From Mesorhizobium loti CJ3sym (lineage in GTDB: Bacteria; Pseudomonadota; Alphaproteobacteria; Rhizobiales; Rhizobiaceae): a stretch of 64,000 bases of DNA. The translations under genes and the position numbers were made by a program. The stretch's first letter is position 1, and every line of letters starts with the position of its first letter. Below are positions 1 through 8,144 of the stretch, piece by piece. The notes below the pieces were generated by a model, which saw nothing but the letters and a program-made list of their open reading frames with translations, did not search any database and had not been told where the DNA came from. The stretch is from NCBI RefSeq assembly GCF_000472785.1, contig NZ_AXAL01000002.1, forward strand, positions 62,001-126,000, given 5' to 3'.

Positions 1-78
1 GAGCACGGCATCGACGGTCTGCCGTGAGCGTTGCTGCTTCGGCTCGCGCCGCGTAAAGGTTCTTTCGAGCGTGGTCAT
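1..78 (-). CDS. TetR-type transcriptional regulator, N-terminus only (cut by window edge)
   Basis: The complement of positions 78 to 1 reads ATG followed by 25 open codons that run off the left edge. The peptide ends in KQQRSRQTVDAVL, the usual lead-in to helix 1 of a TetR/AcrR DNA-binding domain (basic stretch, then TVDAVL). Only 26 residues are visible, so ligand-binding domain and target genes cannot be judged. It points away from the SDR gene, with 137 bp between them. Confidence 0.6.
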   Translation of the reverse strand, partial: MTTLERTFTRREPKQQRSRQTVDAVL

Positions 79-215
79 GCTGCCTTGCTGTGTGTCGTCG
101 CCGTGCCGAACCCCGACACGGGACCGTAACAGCGACCACGCCTGCGGGCAACGCTCGCCAGGTCGTCGGACTGTTGCCGGGATACAGGCGAGCGTGCCGT
201 TATCGCGTTCTGGGA

Positions 216-953
216 TCAGAACTGCGCCGCGCCCCCGTCGACGTCCAGTTCGATGCCGTTAATGTAGGCGCTTTCGTCGGATGCCAGGAAGAGAGCCGCC
301 TTGCCAAGGTCCTCTGGGGTACAGAGGCGGCTGAGCGGGATCGTCTCGATGACGCCGGGATGCGCCGCTGCAGGCAGCAGGTTGTTGAAGCCGGGTGTCG
401 AGGTATGGCCGGGGTTGAGGACGTTGATCCGGATGCCGAGGCCCTTGGTGTCGAGGATCCAGCTACGCACCAGGCTGCGGATTGCCGCTTTGGTCGAGGA
501 GTATACCGACATCGCCGGGATGCCCCGGAACCCGGCGATCGAGCCTGTCAGGATGACAGAAGCGCCTTTCGGCAGCAGCGGCAGGGCCTTCTGGAATGCA
601 AACAACAGTCCCTTCACGTTGGTGTTGTAGGTCTTGTCGTAGTGGGCTTCGGTGATCTCGCCAAGCTTCATGAATTCGTAGAAGCCCGCGTTCAGCGCCA
701 GCACGTCGATACGACCGTGCTGCGCCTTGACGGTGTCGTAGACACGATCTAGGTCCGCGAGGTTCGACGCGTCGGCCTGGATGCCGATGGTGCCATTGCC
801 GATCTCGACGACGGCCTTGTTGAGTTCTTCCTGGCGGCGGCCGGTGATGACCACTTTCGCGCCATCGGCGGCAAAGGCCTTGGCTATGCCAAAGCCGATA
901 CCCGCGCTGCCGCCGGTCACGACAGCGATCTTGCCCTCAAGCTTCTTACTCAT
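216..953 (-). CDS. SDR family NAD(P)-dependent oxidoreductase
   Basis: This is a 245-residue classical short-chain dehydrogenase/reductase. The cofactor motif TGGSAGIG is at residues 13-20, LNAG (the NNAG equivalent) at 87-90, and the catalytic residues are Ser138, Tyr151 and Lys155 in YSSTK. The C-terminus ends in the usual DVDGG tail. The reading frame is open upstream, but the start at 953 (MSKKLEGK) fits the family N-terminus. Arg39-Arg40 after strand 2 suggests NADP(H) preference, which is inference. It is divergent from a LysR gene and is that regulator's likely target. The substrate is not evident. Confidence 0.9.
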   Translation of the reverse strand: MSKKLEGKIAVVTGGSAGIGFGIAKAFAADGAKVVITGRRQEELNKAVVEIGNGTIGIQADASNLADLDRVYDTVKAQHGRIDVLALNAGFYEFMKLGEITEAHYDKTYNTNVKGLLFAFQKALPLLPKGASVILTGSIAGFRGIPAMSVYSSTKAAIRSLVRSWILDTKGLGIRINVLNPGHTSTPGFNNLLPAAAHPGVIETIPLSRLCTPEDLGKAALFLASDESAYINGIELDVDGGAAQF

Positions 954-1062
954 TTCAATCCTTCGATTCTGGTTGTGCCGCCCAACGGCTGGTAGCGGCT
1001 TGCAACGCCAGAGGTAGAAGGGTGGCCGGGCGTGCAGTAGGCGAGGGATTGGACTAGGCCAT

Positions 1063-1150
1063 ATTCCTGTTCGGAATGCCGCCAAGCGAGGCAGCTAAGT
1101 CTTGACAGCGAAAACTGTCGCGTCGTCAGATAAGTATTCCACGAGGGAAT
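1063..1150. promoter_or_regulatory. Two ATTCC-N5-GGAAT dyads, probable LysR operators
   Basis: ATTCC-TGTTC-GGAAT lies at 1063-1077 and ATTCC-ACGAG-GGAAT at 1136-1150, in the divergent SDR/LysR spacer. Both fit the LysR T-N11-A rule with five-base arms. Their centres are 73 bp apart, about seven helical turns, so they face the same side of the helix. The second overlaps the LysR ribosome-binding region, consistent with autorepression. A third dyad, GACAG-N6-CTGTC, lies at 1104-1119. Confidence 0.6.
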
Positions 1151-1154
1151 GAGA

Positions 1155-2069
1155 ATGAATCGCCTTGTCGCCATGGATGCGTTTGTTCGCGTCGTCGACA
1201 CCGGTTCCTTCACGGCTGCGTCACGCCAACTTCGCGTCGGTCAGCCGGCGGTCTCTAAGATGATCGCGCAGCTCGAGGAACGCGTCGGGGTAAAGCTTCT
1301 CCTGCGCACGACGCTGGGTCTCAAGCCAACGGAGGCGGGTGAGAATTTCTACGAACACGCCAAGCGTGCGGTGGAGGAGGCTGACGAAGCCGAGTTGAAG
1401 GCACGCGGGATCGGGGCCGCGCTGACCGGCAGGTTGCGCATCTCAGGCGCGGTGACGTTTGCGAGGCTCCACATAGTGCCCCGACTGCCGAAGTTCATGG
1501 CGCTGCATCCCGGGCTCGAAGTCGAAATGTTCCTCGATGACGGCAACGTCGATCTGATCGAGGCAGGAATCGACATAGCGCTGCGCATGGGCGACCTGCA
1601 GGACTCCTCGCTGACCTCACGCAAGATTGGACGAGGGCGGCGCATCGTCGTGGGCGCGCCGCGCTATTTCGAGGCGATGGGCGAGCCGCTGACACCTGCC
1701 GAGCTGGTCGACCACGAAGCCGTTATCTACGATCAACGGGCTGGTGGCACGGTGTGGCTATTCACGAAAGGCACATCGGAGAGTTCGGTGACGATCAAGG
1801 GCCGCATGCGGAGCAATGCGGCCGAAGGGGTTCGCGAAGGGGTGTTCGCGGGAATAGGATTGGCAGTTGCGTCGGAGTGGATGTTCAGTCCGGAGCTCGC
1901 GTCCGGGAGGGTCCGGCGCGTGATCGCGGACTGGGAGCTCCCGCCGGTCGACCTCTGGATCGTGTTCCCGACCGGCCGCAATGCCAGCATGAAGGCGCGG
2001 GCGTTTGCGAGCTTCATCGAGCAGGAACTGCGGGCGGATTTTGGGGGCAGGGAGGTCTCCGGATTCTGA
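1155..2069 (+). CDS. LysR family transcriptional regulator
   Basis: This 304-residue protein is the normal length for the family. The winged helix-turn-helix spans residues 1-60 (MNRLVAMDAFVRVVDTGSF, then QPAVSKMIAQLE as the recognition helix region). The rest is a type 2 periplasmic-binding-like effector domain from about residue 90. ATG codons occur at 1149 and 1155; the second is preferred because GAGGGA at 1143-1148 is correctly spaced only for it. It is divergent from the SDR gene and likely controls it through the paired dyads between them. The effector is unknown. Confidence 0.88.
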   Translation: MNRLVAMDAFVRVVDTGSFTAASRQLRVGQPAVSKMIAQLEERVGVKLLLRTTLGLKPTEAGENFYEHAKRAVEEADEAELKARGIGAALTGRLRISGAVTFARLHIVPRLPKFMALHPGLEVEMFLDDGNVDLIEAGIDIALRMGDLQDSSLTSRKIGRGRRIVVGAPRYFEAMGEPLTPAELVDHEAVIYDQRAGGTVWLFTKGTSESSVTIKGRMRSNAAEGVREGVFAGIGLAVASEWMFSPELASGRVRRVIADWELPPVDLWIVFPTGRNASMKARAFASFIEQELRADFGGREVSGF

Positions 2070-2123
2070 GCGTCTATGCGCGCCAAAACCGATTGCGAAC
2101 ATCCAATGAAATGGCTTACAACT

Positions 2124-2140
2124 GATTGCATAACGCAATC
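2124..2140. promoter_or_regulatory. GATTGC-N5-GCAATC dyad upstream of the DHFR-family gene
   Basis: A perfect six-base dyad, GATTGC-ATAAC-GCAATC, lies 41 bp before the start of the next gene. A lone GATTGC half-site occurs at 2091-2096. It could be an operator for an unlinked repressor; no local regulator gene obviously matches it. Confidence 0.4.
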
Positions 2141-2181
2141 GGATTTCGCTCGGATACGGCGCGCAAGGAAAGGGAGTGAGC

Positions 2182-2712
2182 ATGGCCAGGCTCGTGTTCG
2201 GAATGAACCAGTCGCTGGACGGCTATGTCGACCATATGGGATTCGCGCCAGGCCCTGAGCTGTTTCGCCACTTCGTCAAGGAAGCTCAGGGGTTGGCGGG
2301 CAGTGTGTACGGCCGCCAGATGTATGAGGTCATGCGTTACTGGGACGATGATCATGCTGAATGGAAGGCAGATGAACGCGCCTTCGCGGCGGCGTGGCGC
2401 AAGCAGCCGAAATGGGTCGTCTCGCGCACCTTGAAATCGGTCGGCCCCAACGCGCGGCTTGTCCAGGGTGATCTGGAGAGCGCGATCCGTGCGATCAAGG
2501 CCGAGCGCGACGGGGAGGTCGAAGTTGCCGGCCCGAACGTGGCGCGAAGCCTGACAGACCTTGGCCTGATCGACGAGTATCGGATCTACCTGCACCCCGT
2601 CGTGCTCGGTGGCGGCAAGCCATATTTCGCCGGACCCCGGCCGCCGCTGCGCCTTGTGGCTCATGATCGGATGGGCGGGGACGTGATCAGGTTGACCTAC
2701 GTTCCTGATTGA
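2182..2712 (+). CDS. Dihydrofolate reductase / RibD C-terminal family protein
   Basis: The 176-residue product opens with MARLVFGMNQSLDGYVD, the first strand and catalytic loop typical of the RibD_C/DHFR-like fold (YyaP/YwjB type). GRQMYEVMRYW, VSRTL, EVAGPNVARSL and YLHPVVLGGGKPYF follow in family order and form the NADPH site and last strands. An in-frame GTG lies at 2176; the ATG at 2182 is chosen because AGGGAG ends five bases before it. These proteins are putative NADPH reductases of uncertain substrate, not housekeeping folA. It appears monocistronic. Confidence 0.82.
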   Translation: MARLVFGMNQSLDGYVDHMGFAPGPELFRHFVKEAQGLAGSVYGRQMYEVMRYWDDDHAEWKADERAFAAAWRKQPKWVVSRTLKSVGPNARLVQGDLESAIRAIKAERDGEVEVAGPNVARSLTDLGLIDEYRIYLHPVVLGGGKPYFAGPRPPLRLVAHDRMGGDVIRLTYVPD

Positions 2713-2749
2713 CCGGCGGGGGGCCGGATGTCCGGGACATACGAAAACG

Positions 2750-2850
2750 CTACCGGTCGACCATCGCCATGCCGCGCTCGTTATAGCCGGGCTGGCGATT
2801 TTTTCTGGCGCGAGCGCCGCGTCCAGCGCCGCCATCTCGGCGGCGTCGAG
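2750..2850 (-). pseudogene. Decayed 3' fragment of an aldo/keto reductase
   Basis: The minus strand here matches the last ~34 codons of the intact aldo/keto reductase at 3687-4688: AAEMAALDAALAPEKIA against [18 protein letters not shown] one-base loss after the codons for AlaSerPro (CCGGCTAT against CCGCGCTAT) shifts the frame, so the conserved end [11 protein letters not shown] is present only out of frame. Nothing upstream of about 2850 matches the rest of that gene. It is a truncated, frameshifted duplicate. Confidence 0.7.
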
Positions 2851-2867
2851 GATCTCCGCTTCGTCCA

Positions 2868-3059
2868 TCAGGCCCAAGGCAGGGCAATCCGTGCCTCGGG
2901 CCGACGCACACTGAAGGCCAGTTCGGAAGTCTGCTGTCCCATCTCGAATTCGTATGTGACGCGCGCCGTCACGGCGTCAATCTTGGCATCGGTGCGGTAG
3001 GTCTCCCGAGCGGCCCAATTGATTCCGAAGATTTCTGAACACGTTACGTTGGCTTCGCC
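2868..3059 (-). pseudogene. Unrecognised 3' reading-frame remnant
   Basis: A minus-strand frame is open from 3059 to a TGA at 2868-2870 and reads IFGINWAARETYRTDAKIDA, then VTARVTYEFEMG and an end at RIALPWA. Third codon positions are strongly G or C, as in real genes here, but there is no credible start: upstream a stop at 3060-3062 intervenes and the GNAT gene begins on the other strand. I do not recognise the family. It looks like the tail of a lost gene joined to the decayed aldo/keto reductase fragment. Confidence 0.35.
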
Positions 3060-3078
3060 TCAGGTCGAAAATGCACCC

Positions 3079-3642
3079 ATGAAAGCAGTTCCCCAGCTCA
3101 CGACACAAAGGCTCGTTCTTCGAGCGCCGAGCGAGCGTGATATCCCAGCATGGTTTGCGCGCGCCACGGATGTCGAATCGGCCTCCCTTGCCGGCGATCC
3201 CGTTCCCGACGACATAAGCGCTGGCGAGCGATGGCTCGCCCGTTCGCGTCAACGGTTCGCCGACGGCAAGGCGACCCAGTGGTCGATAGACCGGGTAGGG
3301 GTATCGAACGCGATCGGGACGATAACCCTGTCCTTTGGCGCAACCGGCGCCAAGGCAGCCGCATTGGGATTTGTTCTGGCGCGCGCGCATTGGGGGCACG
3401 GACTGGGCAGCGAGGCGGCGCGCGAAGTCCTTCGCTACGCCTTTGAGACTCTGGCGCTTGAACAGGTGACGGCCGAGGCGGCAGCGCGCAATTTCGCGTC
3501 GCTGCGGATATTGGCGAAGCTCGGCTTCAAACATGTCGTAAGCTTCATCGATGAGTCCGACGGCGAGCGTTGCGAGCGTTTTGTGCTCGACGCGGGCAAA
3601 GGATCGTCACTGTTGGCGAGCAACGCGATGCAAGACCGGTAG
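3079..3642 (+). CDS. GNAT family N-acetyltransferase (RimJ/RimL type)
   Basis: This 187-residue protein starts MKAVPQLTTQRLVLRAPSER, the typical first strand of RimJ/RimL-type acetyltransferases (TxRLxLR). The acetyl-CoA region is ALGFVLARAHWGHGLGSEAA, with HGLGSEA as the pyrophosphate loop, followed by VTAEAAARNFASLRILAKLGF, the conserved N-x-x-S-x-x-x-L-x-K-x-G-F motif. The start at 3079 aligns with the family. It sits between the intact aldo/keto reductase and that gene's decayed duplicate. The acceptor substrate is unknown. Confidence 0.85.
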   Translation: MKAVPQLTTQRLVLRAPSERDIPAWFARATDVESASLAGDPVPDDISAGERWLARSRQRFADGKATQWSIDRVGVSNAIGTITLSFGATGAKAAALGFVLARAHWGHGLGSEAAREVLRYAFETLALEQVTAEAAARNFASLRILAKLGFKHVVSFIDESDGERCERFVLDAGKGSSLLASNAMQDR

Positions 3643-3686
3643 GCTTTGAGCCATCCGCCAGTAAAGATTGTCTGCGCAGGAGCGCC

Positions 3687-4718
<1,032 letters not shown>

Positions 4719-4822
4719 CTATATAGGGCGCCGGCTCGATTCCAACAGCATCCGGCGCCGTCTTTGCGGGCCGCTTCGCGCGCGGATGCCTTCGGCGGCT
4801 GGCCGGCGCGGCGCGAGGGTGT

Positions 4823-5116
4823 CTATTGCAGCGAGGCCGGCTGACGAAGATCGAACGAGGCGATCGCGCTGTCGTCATCCTCGACGACGCCGTTTCCAAG
4901 CAGAGCCAAACCGTCGAATTCGATTGCCGCGCCAAGCAATTGGGCGGCCTGGAGGACCAGATATTCAATGTCCTCGAGGGCGACATTCTCGGCCAGATTG
5001 CTGATCCGGACACGCTCAGCCACCGCCGTAATGTTGACGATGCCGGTCTTGTTGAAGGCGACCAGAACCGCTGAATTGACGTCATCGCGCAGCTGCGCGG
5101 AGTATTCGTACCGCAT
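4823..5116 (-). CDS. Small conserved hypothetical protein
   Basis: This 97-residue acidic protein (MRYEYSAQLRDDVNSAVLVA) has no signal peptide or membrane segment. A good ribosome-binding site, GGGAGG, ends five bases before the start at 5116. The middle reads as alternating helix and strand with many Asp and Glu. I do not recognise the family. Codon use matches neighbouring genes. It is transcribed toward the aldo/keto reductase with a 134-bp gap, so it may be its own unit. Confidence 0.65.
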   Translation of the reverse strand: MRYEYSAQLRDDVNSAVLVAFNKTGIVNITAVAERVRISNLAENVALEDIEYLVLQAAQLLGAAIEFDGLALLGNGVVEDDDSAIASFDLRQPASLQ

Positions 5117-5313
5117 AGAAACCTCCCGGGGGGAACGGTTTTCTGTTCAGGCTGCACCATGCGCCCGATGCCGATCAACGACAAGTAAACATCTGTTAAA
5201 TATATAAATAAAACAATTAGTTAGTAGAATTACACAAATGCGCGGCCGGCGCTCGATCCTCATCATGAGCGTGATGTGTGGACCACGTAATGGCCTGCCT
5301 TTACGCTCTATGA

Positions 5314-5328
5314 TAGTTATTCTAACTA
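5314..5328. promoter_or_regulatory. TAGTTA-TTC-TAACTA perfect dyad in an AT-rich spacer
   Basis: The 296-bp spacer 5117-5412 is AT-rich for this genome. It holds a perfect 15-bp dyad at 5314-5328, a TTAGTTAG motif near 5218 and a CTAACT near 5350. Clustered TAACT half-sites upstream of a ribbon-helix-helix-type gene suggest an autoregulatory operator array. No gene longer than about 30 codons was found in the spacer. Confidence 0.4.
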
Positions 5329-5412
5329 GAAGACGAATGAGTGAAGTACTAACTCGACGCATTTTGGTCCTGAGCGAGGAAGCGCCATGGCTGAACTGGA
5401 ACGCCCGGAACG

Positions 5413-5694
5413 ATGCAGATCATGCTGACCGCCGACGAATTGGCGGCTCTGGAAAACTGGCGCTACGACAAGCGCATGCCAAGCCGCTCGGCCGCGGTCA
5501 GGGAGCTGTTGCGGCGCGGCCTCGCCTCGGACGGATTCCTGACGGCCGAGCAAGGCGCCAAGTCCCAGGATTTCGGCGTGCTGCCTGACGGCGAGGGCAC
5601 GACCGACACGTTGATGAGGCGTTCGCTGAGCGGCGGCTTGCCTGCAGCAATTCTTTCCCGGGCAATTGCCTTGCGCCGCAAGCGCGCTACCTAG
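5413..5694 (+). CDS. Ribbon-helix-helix-like small regulator
   Basis: The 93-residue product starts MQIMLTADELAALENWRYD and continues RMPSRSAAVRELLRRGL, the strand-helix-helix pattern of CopG/Arc-type DNA-binding proteins (V/MQIMLs..El..id..R....PSRaaAvReLl..Gl). An ATG at 5387 with the better ribosome-binding site GAGGAAG opens a 13-codon frame, MAELERPER..., which would join this frame if one base were added near 5411. The true N-terminus may therefore be MAELERPER-MQIML, or translation may restart at 5413. A histidine kinase follows after five bases. Confidence 0.7.
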   Translation: MQIMLTADELAALENWRYDKRMPSRSAAVRELLRRGLASDGFLTAEQGAKSQDFGVLPDGEGTTDTLMRRSLSGGLPAAILSRAIALRRKRAT

Positions 5695-5699
5695 CGGGG

Positions 5700-6812
5700 A
5701 TGGCGGAATTCCAGACGGTGATGGCCGACAGCAAGCGCAGCGACAGGCTGGACACACTCGCCGGTGGGCGGCTCGCTGCAATTGTCGATTCCTCTTTCGA
5801 TGCCATCATCAGCAAGGATTTGAACAGCATCGTCATGAGCTGGAACCAGGCGGCCGAACGCATGTTCGGCTACAGCGCCGAGGAGGCAGTCGGCCAATCG
5901 ATCCTCATGCTCATTCCCGATCACCTCAAGAGCGAGGAGACCGAGATCATCGGCAGGGTCCGCAACGGCGAGCGGGTGGCGAGCTATGAGACGATCCGAC
6001 AGCGCAAGGACGGCACGCTGATCTCCGTCTCGCTGACGGTTTCGCCGATCAAGAACGCCCATGGCGAGATCGTCGGCGCTTCGAAGATCGCCCGCGACAT
6101 TTCCGCCGCCAAGGAGAGCGAGCGCCGCATCAGGCTCTTGATGCGCGAGGTCAACCACCGCGTCAAAAACCAGTTCGCGGTCATCCTGTCCATGGTGAGG
6201 GAGACCAGCAAGCGTTCGAGCGATCCGCGCGAGTTCGAGGAACTGATCCGCGCCCGCATCATGGCGCTGTCGCGTTCGCACGATCTGCTTGTCACCTCGG
6301 AATGGGCGGGCGCCAGCCTGTTCGACCTGATCCAGGAACATTTGAAGCCATTCGGCCGCGAGGAGCAGATCCTGCTCTCCGGCCCGGTGCTGACGCTGCA
6401 GTCGAATGCGGTGCAGAACCTCGGCATGGCTTTCCACGAACTTGGCACCAACTCGTCCAAATATGGCGCGCTGGGCAGCGAAGACGGCCGGGTCGAAATC
6501 ACCTGGACGATAGGCTCCGGCGATCCGGGTTCAGATGCTTCTGGCTCGGGGGCTTCGGCCGGGCGTGAATTCCATCTGCTCTGGAAAGAGACATCCACGC
6601 CTCGTCCTGACGACGGGCACGACGAGACCACGCGAAAGGGGTTCGGCACCGTCGTCCTGCAACGGGTGGCGCCGCAGTCGCTCGGTGGCACCGCCGTGCT
6701 GGAGCGGCGGCCCGGCCATCTCAGCTGGAGCCTCAACGCGCCGCTGGCGTCGATTATCGTGCCGCAAGCCGGCGTCGATGTGGACGACGCCGCGTTGGGC
6801 TTCGGCATCTGA
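5700..6812 (+). CDS. PAS-domain HWE family sensor histidine kinase
   Basis: The 370-residue protein has a PAS domain at about 20-140 (FDAIISKDLNSIVMSWNQAA, RKDGT, SKIARDIS). An HWE/HisKA_2 dimerisation domain follows with the phospho-acceptor His153 in REVNHRVKNQF. The ATP-binding domain has ELGTNSSKYGALG as N-box and the W-x-E motif LLWKE that names the HWE group. There is no membrane segment, so it senses inside the cytoplasm. HWE kinases in this class often feed the PhyR-EcfG general stress pathway; that link is inference. The start could also be 5721. No response regulator is adjacent. Confidence 0.9.
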   Translation: MAEFQTVMADSKRSDRLDTLAGGRLAAIVDSSFDAIISKDLNSIVMSWNQAAERMFGYSAEEAVGQSILMLIPDHLKSEETEIIGRVRNGERVASYETIRQRKDGTLISVSLTVSPIKNAHGEIVGASKIARDISAAKESERRIRLLMREVNHRVKNQFAVILSMVRETSKRSSDPREFEELIRARIMALSRSHDLLVTSEWAGASLFDLIQEHLKPFGREEQILLSGPVLTLQSNAVQNLGMAFHELGTNSSKYGALGSEDGRVEITWTIGSGDPGSDASGSGASAGREFHLLWKETSTPRPDDGHDETTRKGFGTVVLQRVAPQSLGGTAVLERRPGHLSWSLNAPLASIIVPQAGVDVDDAALGFGI

Positions 6813-6813
6813 T

Positions 6814-7020
6814 CTAGAGGATGCTGGTCGTCACTTCGACGATGATGGCGGCACCTTCCGGTGTGCCGCCGGGAACATGCACCACGCGTGAGACCCGCAG
6901 ATCCTGCTGACTTCTGTCGACCGACAGCGAAATGCTTTCTCCGATCCGCGGCACTGCCTGGAAAATAGCGTCGGCGGCGTCGGGCCGATTGTCGATGGAT
7001 ATGCGGCAGTTGACGGTCAT
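6814..7020 (-). CDS. Small hypothetical protein (68 aa)
   Basis: The product MTVNCRISIDNRPDAADAIF is 68 residues with no membrane segment. The frame is open further upstream, but 7020 is chosen because AGGAGA sits seven bases before it. It ends head-on with the histidine kinase, one base apart. An EcfG-like promoter lies 38 bp upstream. I do not recognise the family; the alternating hydrophobic pattern suggests a small beta-rich domain. Confidence 0.65.
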   Translation of the reverse strand: MTVNCRISIDNRPDAADAIFQAVPRIGESISLSVDRSQQDLRVSRVVHVPGGTPEGAAIIVEVTTSIL

Positions 7021-7057
7021 GAAATGTCTCCTGTGTCTGGCCGTGCCTTGGTGGGTC

Positions 7058-7082
7058 AACGCAGGGGCCTTCAAATGGTTTC
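7058..7082 (-). promoter_or_regulatory. EcfG-like promoter (GAAAC-N16-CGTT)
   Basis: On the minus strand GAAAC is followed by a 16-bp spacer and CGTT, one mismatch from the alphaproteobacterial general-stress consensus GGAAC-N16/17-CGTT. It lies just upstream of the 68-residue gene ending at 6814. Confidence 0.45.
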
Positions 7083-7138
7083 AGGAGAAGGCCGACGCCA
7101 TGCGGCAGGCTTGAAATCCGTCAGCCCTGCCGAAGGGC

Positions 7139-7212
7139 TGGTTCCCGCTCATGGGCTCGAACCACGATTCACGCCTTCAAAGGGCGCTGTCCTACCATTA
7201 GACGAAGCGGGA
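7139..7212 (-). tRNA. tRNA-Gln (anticodon UUG)
   Basis: A 74-nt cloverleaf can be folded on the minus strand. The acceptor TCCCGCT pairs perfectly with AGCGGGA, followed by an encoded ACCA. The D arm is GTCT-AATGGTA-GGAC, the anticodon arm GCGCC-CTTTGAA-GGCGT and the T arm CGTGG-TTCGAGC-CCATG. Loop position 33 is T and the anticodon is TTG, reading CAA (Gln). U at position 1 also fits tRNA-Gln. The D arm looks more like tRNA-Glu types than the usual bacterial tRNA-Gln. Confidence 0.85.
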
Positions 7213-7319
7213 GAAGCGGGCAGGGCGCACCACCCCTAGCCGGTTCGGGCGGCAGGATCAACGTGGTCCTGATCCACGGTCAAAATTGGCACGGGCAAAA
7301 TTGGCGCGGGCCGATGCCG

Positions 7320-7616
7320 TCAATCCGGGGGGGCGCCGACTGGTTCGTCGCACCGGTAAACCGGGCAGTGCCCGTCGCGTGCCGGGATATAGGCCGACAT
7401 CGGCACTTCCGGCCAGTCGCATTCATTGCCGAACTGCCGGACATAGCGGTCATAGGTGTTCGGGCCGGTGGTCAGCACCACGGCGCGATGGCTCTGTATC
7501 GCGGCTTGGATCGCGGCGCAGCTCATGCTGCGGCTGTCGGGCCGCGCCTCGGCCAGACCGGGCGCCGCGAGCACGGTGCCGAGGGTCACCAACAGGATGC
7601 GAACACGAGCGGACAT
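7320..7616 (-). CDS. Small secreted cysteine-containing protein
   Basis: The 98-residue product has a clear Sec signal peptide (RVRILLVTLGTVLAAPG, with likely cleavage after AEA near residue 24). The mature part has four cysteines (MSCAAI, NECDW, GHCPVYRC) that could form two disulfides in the periplasm. The start at 7616 gives the best signal peptide; the frame is open upstream to 7655. The product resembles short uncharacterised exported proteins common in rhizobia. It probably stands alone. Confidence 0.72.
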   Translation of the reverse strand: MSARVRILLVTLGTVLAAPGLAEARPDSRSMSCAAIQAAIQSHRAVVLTTGPNTYDRYVRQFGNECDWPEVPMSAYIPARDGHCPVYRCDEPVGAPPD

Positions 7617-7810
7617 GGCGGTTTCTCTCTGTCTTGTTTCTCTGTCTTGGCGCAATTACGGATAAAAACCGATTCACTTTTTCTGGAATTGCTCCCCGGC
7701 GTGATTCTACAAAACTCACAATCTGTCCGCCGGTTCCGCGACAGGCTGTGCTTTGTGCGTGGCGCGGCGCGGGGCCGCGCAACCAAATCGCTTGTCGCGC
7801 ATTGCTGGGC

Positions 7811-7981
7811 ATGGACAGCAGGAAACCCTATGAAACACCGCAATGGTGGCCCGGAGACGGGGGCCGCGAAGCCATGTGCTGTTCCTTCTGCGGCGGCCGC
7901 GAACACCGCTATGAAGATTGCCCGCAAAGGGTCGATCCGCCAGATGTCCCGTCCGAGGGCGAGGCAGAGACGCCTCGCTGA
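7811..7981 (+). CDS. Putative CCHC zinc-knuckle miniprotein (56 aa)
   Basis: The frame starting MDSRKPYETPQWWPGDGG contains CSFCGGREHRYEDC, an exact C-x2-C-x4-H-x4-C zinc-knuckle pattern at about residues 24-37, then a proline- and glutamate-rich tail. Zinc knuckles of this spacing usually bind single-stranded nucleic acid. There is no convincing ribosome-binding site and codon third positions are only moderately GC-rich, so expression is uncertain. An internal ATG at 7874, directly before the cysteines, is an alternative start. It lies in a 528-bp stretch with no other gene. Confidence 0.45.
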   Translation: MDSRKPYETPQWWPGDGGREAMCCSFCGGREHRYEDCPQRVDPPDVPSEGEAETPR

Positions 7982-8062
7982 CCACGATCGTCGCGCGGCC
8001 AGGGGTTTCGTGAGGAAAGCTCCCAAGGGCGAAGCGGCTGGCACGGCCAAGCGCGGCGCCAA

Positions 8063-8100
8063 CCCGATCCATCTCGATGAGCCCGATCCATCTCGATGAG
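8063..8100. repeat. Perfect 19-bp tandem direct repeat, two copies
   Basis: CCCGATCCATCTCGATGAG occurs at 8063-8081 and again directly at 8082-8100. It lies in the non-coding stretch downstream of both the zinc-knuckle frame and the PPOX gene. Nothing else is seen in 7982-8144. Confidence 0.8.
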
Positions 8101-8144
8101 ATTGAGTTCTGTGCCCTATGAGGGGGCGGACCGGCCGATCTCCG

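Noticed and set aside
90..752. Long plus-strand frame opposite the SDR gene
   Set aside because: It is the mirror of the SDR coding frame in GC-rich DNA. It has no ribosome-binding site and no family-like sequence, while the minus strand carries all SDR motifs.
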